From assembly GCA_025362195.1 (NCBI GenBank), contig JANYHV010000156.1, positions 1 to 32,728 of the forward strand: a DNA stretch of 32,728 nucleotides. Direction: 5' to 3'. The notes under the pieces were generated by a model. That model was not told the origin of the DNA. It did not search any database and saw only the letters and a program-made list of their open reading frames with translations. The position numbers and the translations under genes were made by a program. Positions 31,484 to 32,728 of this stretch are shown one piece after another. The first letter of the stretch is position 1. Each line of letters starts with the position of its first letter. The stretch comes from Fimbriiglobus sp. (lineage in GTDB: Bacteria > Planctomycetota > Planctomycetia > Gemmatales > Gemmataceae).

Positions 31484-32728
31484 GAGTCCAGTGCCCCTTG
31501 CCGATGTTCCCGTGCCGATCGCACTCAAGATCGGAATCGGCGCGCCGATTTCAAGGGGCGCAACGCACGCGGCAATCGCCGCCGTGCTCGCGGCCGGCCT
31601 GGTCGGCTGTTCAACGTGGCGAATGCCGGACCGCAAGTGCGCACCGCCGTCCCCGGAGGCCCGGGGCACGACCAACGACTCGACCGCCGTGACCGCCCAG
31701 TACGCCGACCCGGCGATCTTCGAGCAGCTCACGGCCAACCTGATGCCGGACGACGCGGACAAGGCCCCGCCTGCGGGCACCAAGCGGTACGAAATCCTCG
31801 CCGTGTCCGGGGGCGGCAAGTACGGCGCGTACCCGGCCGGGGTCGTGTGCGGCTGGACGTGCCGGGGCACCCGGCCGAAGTTCGACATCGCCACCGGGGT
31901 GAGCACCGGGGCCTACGTGGCCGTGTTCGGCTTCCTCGGCCCGAAGTACGACGCCGCGCTCAAGAAGCTGTACACCGAGATCACCACGGACCAGGTGCTC
32001 AAGAAGAACCCGCTGCGGAAGCTGCCGTTCACCCGCGCGTTCGCGTCGTCCGACCCGCTCCGCAAGACGATCGAAGAGTTCACGACGGACGAGACGATCG
32101 CCGACCTGGCCGCCGCGCACGCCGAGGACCGGCACTGCTTCATCGGCACGACCAACCTGGACACCCGCCGGCTGTGCGTGTGGGACGTGACGGCCATCGC
32201 CGCCGGCACCCGGCCGGACAAGAAGAAACTGCTCGTCGATATCTTCCTGGCGACCGCCTCGGTCCCGGGCCAGTTCCCGCCGGTCACGTTCGACGTGGTC
32301 GTCAACGGCCAAACGTACCAGGAACTGCACGTGGACGGCGGGGTGACGAGCGAAATCTTCGTCCGCCTGGCGCTCATCAACGTGCCCCAGGAGCAGTTGC
32401 GGGCCAGCAAGCGGCCGCTCGCCGGGTCGAACATCCACAGCCTGATCGCGGGCAAGCTGTACGCCGACCCCGACTGCATCAAGCCGACCGTGTTCGGCAG
32501 CGTCCTGGGCACGTCGGTCGGGTCGCTGGTCTACGCGATGACGCAGAACGACCTGCTGCGGATCAACTACTTGTGCCTGATTACCGGCATGAAGTCGCGG
32601 TTCACGGCCGTCCCCCGCGACTTTGAGGACGACGGGGACGCCCTGAACTTCGAGCCGAAGAGCATGGCCAAGCTGTTCAACGCCGGCTTCCAGGTGGGCC
32701 AAACCGACGAGGGCTGGCGGGTCCGCGC
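31482..32728 (+). CDS. Patatin-like phospholipase lipoprotein, 3' end outside the window
   Basis: The frame is open to the right edge, so the C terminus is missing; 415 codons are seen. A signal segment 'AAIAAVLAAGLVGC' ends in the lipobox LVGC (Cys43 from the ATG), predicting a lipoprotein. The patatin motifs follow: oxyanion loop 'SGGGKYGAY' (109-117), nucleophile elbow 'GVSTG' with Ser141, and 'DGG' with Asp285, giving the Ser-Asp dyad. The enzyme is predicted to hydrolyse acyl lipids at the cell envelope. ATG 31482 is the only in-frame ATG before the lipobox, but GTG at 31491 or 31512 would give a more usual signal length, so the start is uncertain. It is divergent from the phosphofructokinase gene with essentially no gap, so any promoter must lie inside that gene. 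Confidence 0.83.
   Translation, partial: MSPVPLADVPVPIALKIGIGAPISRGATHAAIAAVLAAGLVGCSTWRMPDRKCAPPSPEARGTTNDSTAVTAQYADPAIFEQLTANLMPDDADKAPPAGTKRYEILAVSGGGKYGAYPAGVVCGWTCRGTRPKFDIATGVSTGAYVAVFGFLGPKYDAALKKLYTEITTDQVLKKNPLRKLPFTRAFASSDPLRKTIEEFTTDETIADLAAAHAEDRHCFIGTTNLDTRRLCVWDVTAIAAGTRPDKKKLLVDIFLATASVPGQFPPVTFDVVVNGQTYQELHVDGGVTSEIFVRLALINVPQEQLRASKRPLAGSNIHSLIAGKLYADPDCIKPTVFGSVLGTSVGSLVYAMTQNDLLRINYLCLITGMKSRFTAVPRDFEDDGDALNFEPKSMAKLFNAGFQVGQTDEGWRVR

Noticed and set aside
31484..31906. N-terminal extension of the phosphofructokinase frame
   Set aside because: The extra 141 residues are antisense to the patatin lipoprotein gene and add nothing to the known fold.
30182..32626. 814-residue plus-strand frame over phosphofructokinase and patatin
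   Set aside because: A shadow frame; the patatin motifs are in a different plus-strand frame that is open to the window edge.

Overview
The window is very GC-rich DNA, most likely from a planctomycete of the Gemmata group. This is inferred from the giant protein that starts with the planctomycete LEDR motif, from an ECF sigma factor of the 'DSMDVCQSVLASFF' type divergent to a membrane Ser/Thr kinase, from a second kinase fused to a C-terminal repeat domain, and from long, mostly uninterrupted shadow frames typical of high GC3. No rRNA, tRNA, integrase, transposase or CRISPR array was seen.

Layout. 1-1032 (+): the 3' end of an unrecognised gene, possibly the C-terminal domain of a secreted peptidase, then a small EamA membrane protein. 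1033-1233: a convergent gap with a 20-bp direct repeat and strong inverted repeats. 1234-5186 (-): marR, a flavin-dependent halogenase-like oxidoreductase, and an orphan zinc-finger/TOPRIM/RecA-like ATPase of plasmid or phage replication type. 5187-5348: a divergent control region with an 18-bp palindrome, 15-bp direct repeats at a 30-bp period, and a sequence matching the sigma-54 consensus at every defined position, facing a small DUF2171 protein gene (5349-5732). 6006-17828 (+): one 3940-residue protein with a propeller-like N-terminal part, about twenty SdrD-B/Cna-B-like modules and five FG-GAP repeats. 17829-18497: a terminator, copy 1 of a long palindromic element, and a sigma-70-like promoter for the next gene. 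18498-22175 (+): a membrane kinase with a long, probably beta-helical C-terminal region. 22161-23233: a nickel module with a CbiL/NikL-like protein, a GTGTTAC-N13-GTAACAC operator, and nikR with all four nickel ligands. 23250-28226: an ECF sigma factor divergent to a kinase-WD40-TPR gene whose reading frame breaks at a (CG)5 tract. 28273-28434: copy 2 of the palindromic element. 28448-31483 (-): an FtsX/MacB-type permease, tandem repeats, and a probable pyrophosphate-dependent phosphofructokinase. 31482 to the end (+): a patatin-like lipoprotein whose start codon may overlap that of the phosphofructokinase in the tetranucleotide CATG.

Functional themes are signal transduction (two kinases, ECF sigma, MarR, NikR), surface or secreted proteins (giant SdrD-B protein, patatin lipoprotein, CbiL-like protein) and a few metabolic genes. 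The points most worth a second look are the two-copy palindromic element, the frameshift in the kinase-WD40 gene, the NikR operator facing a CbiL-like gene that has no transporter genes beside it, the sigma-54/MarR control region, and the cassette organisation of the giant protein. All identifications come from reading motifs by eye; no database search was run.
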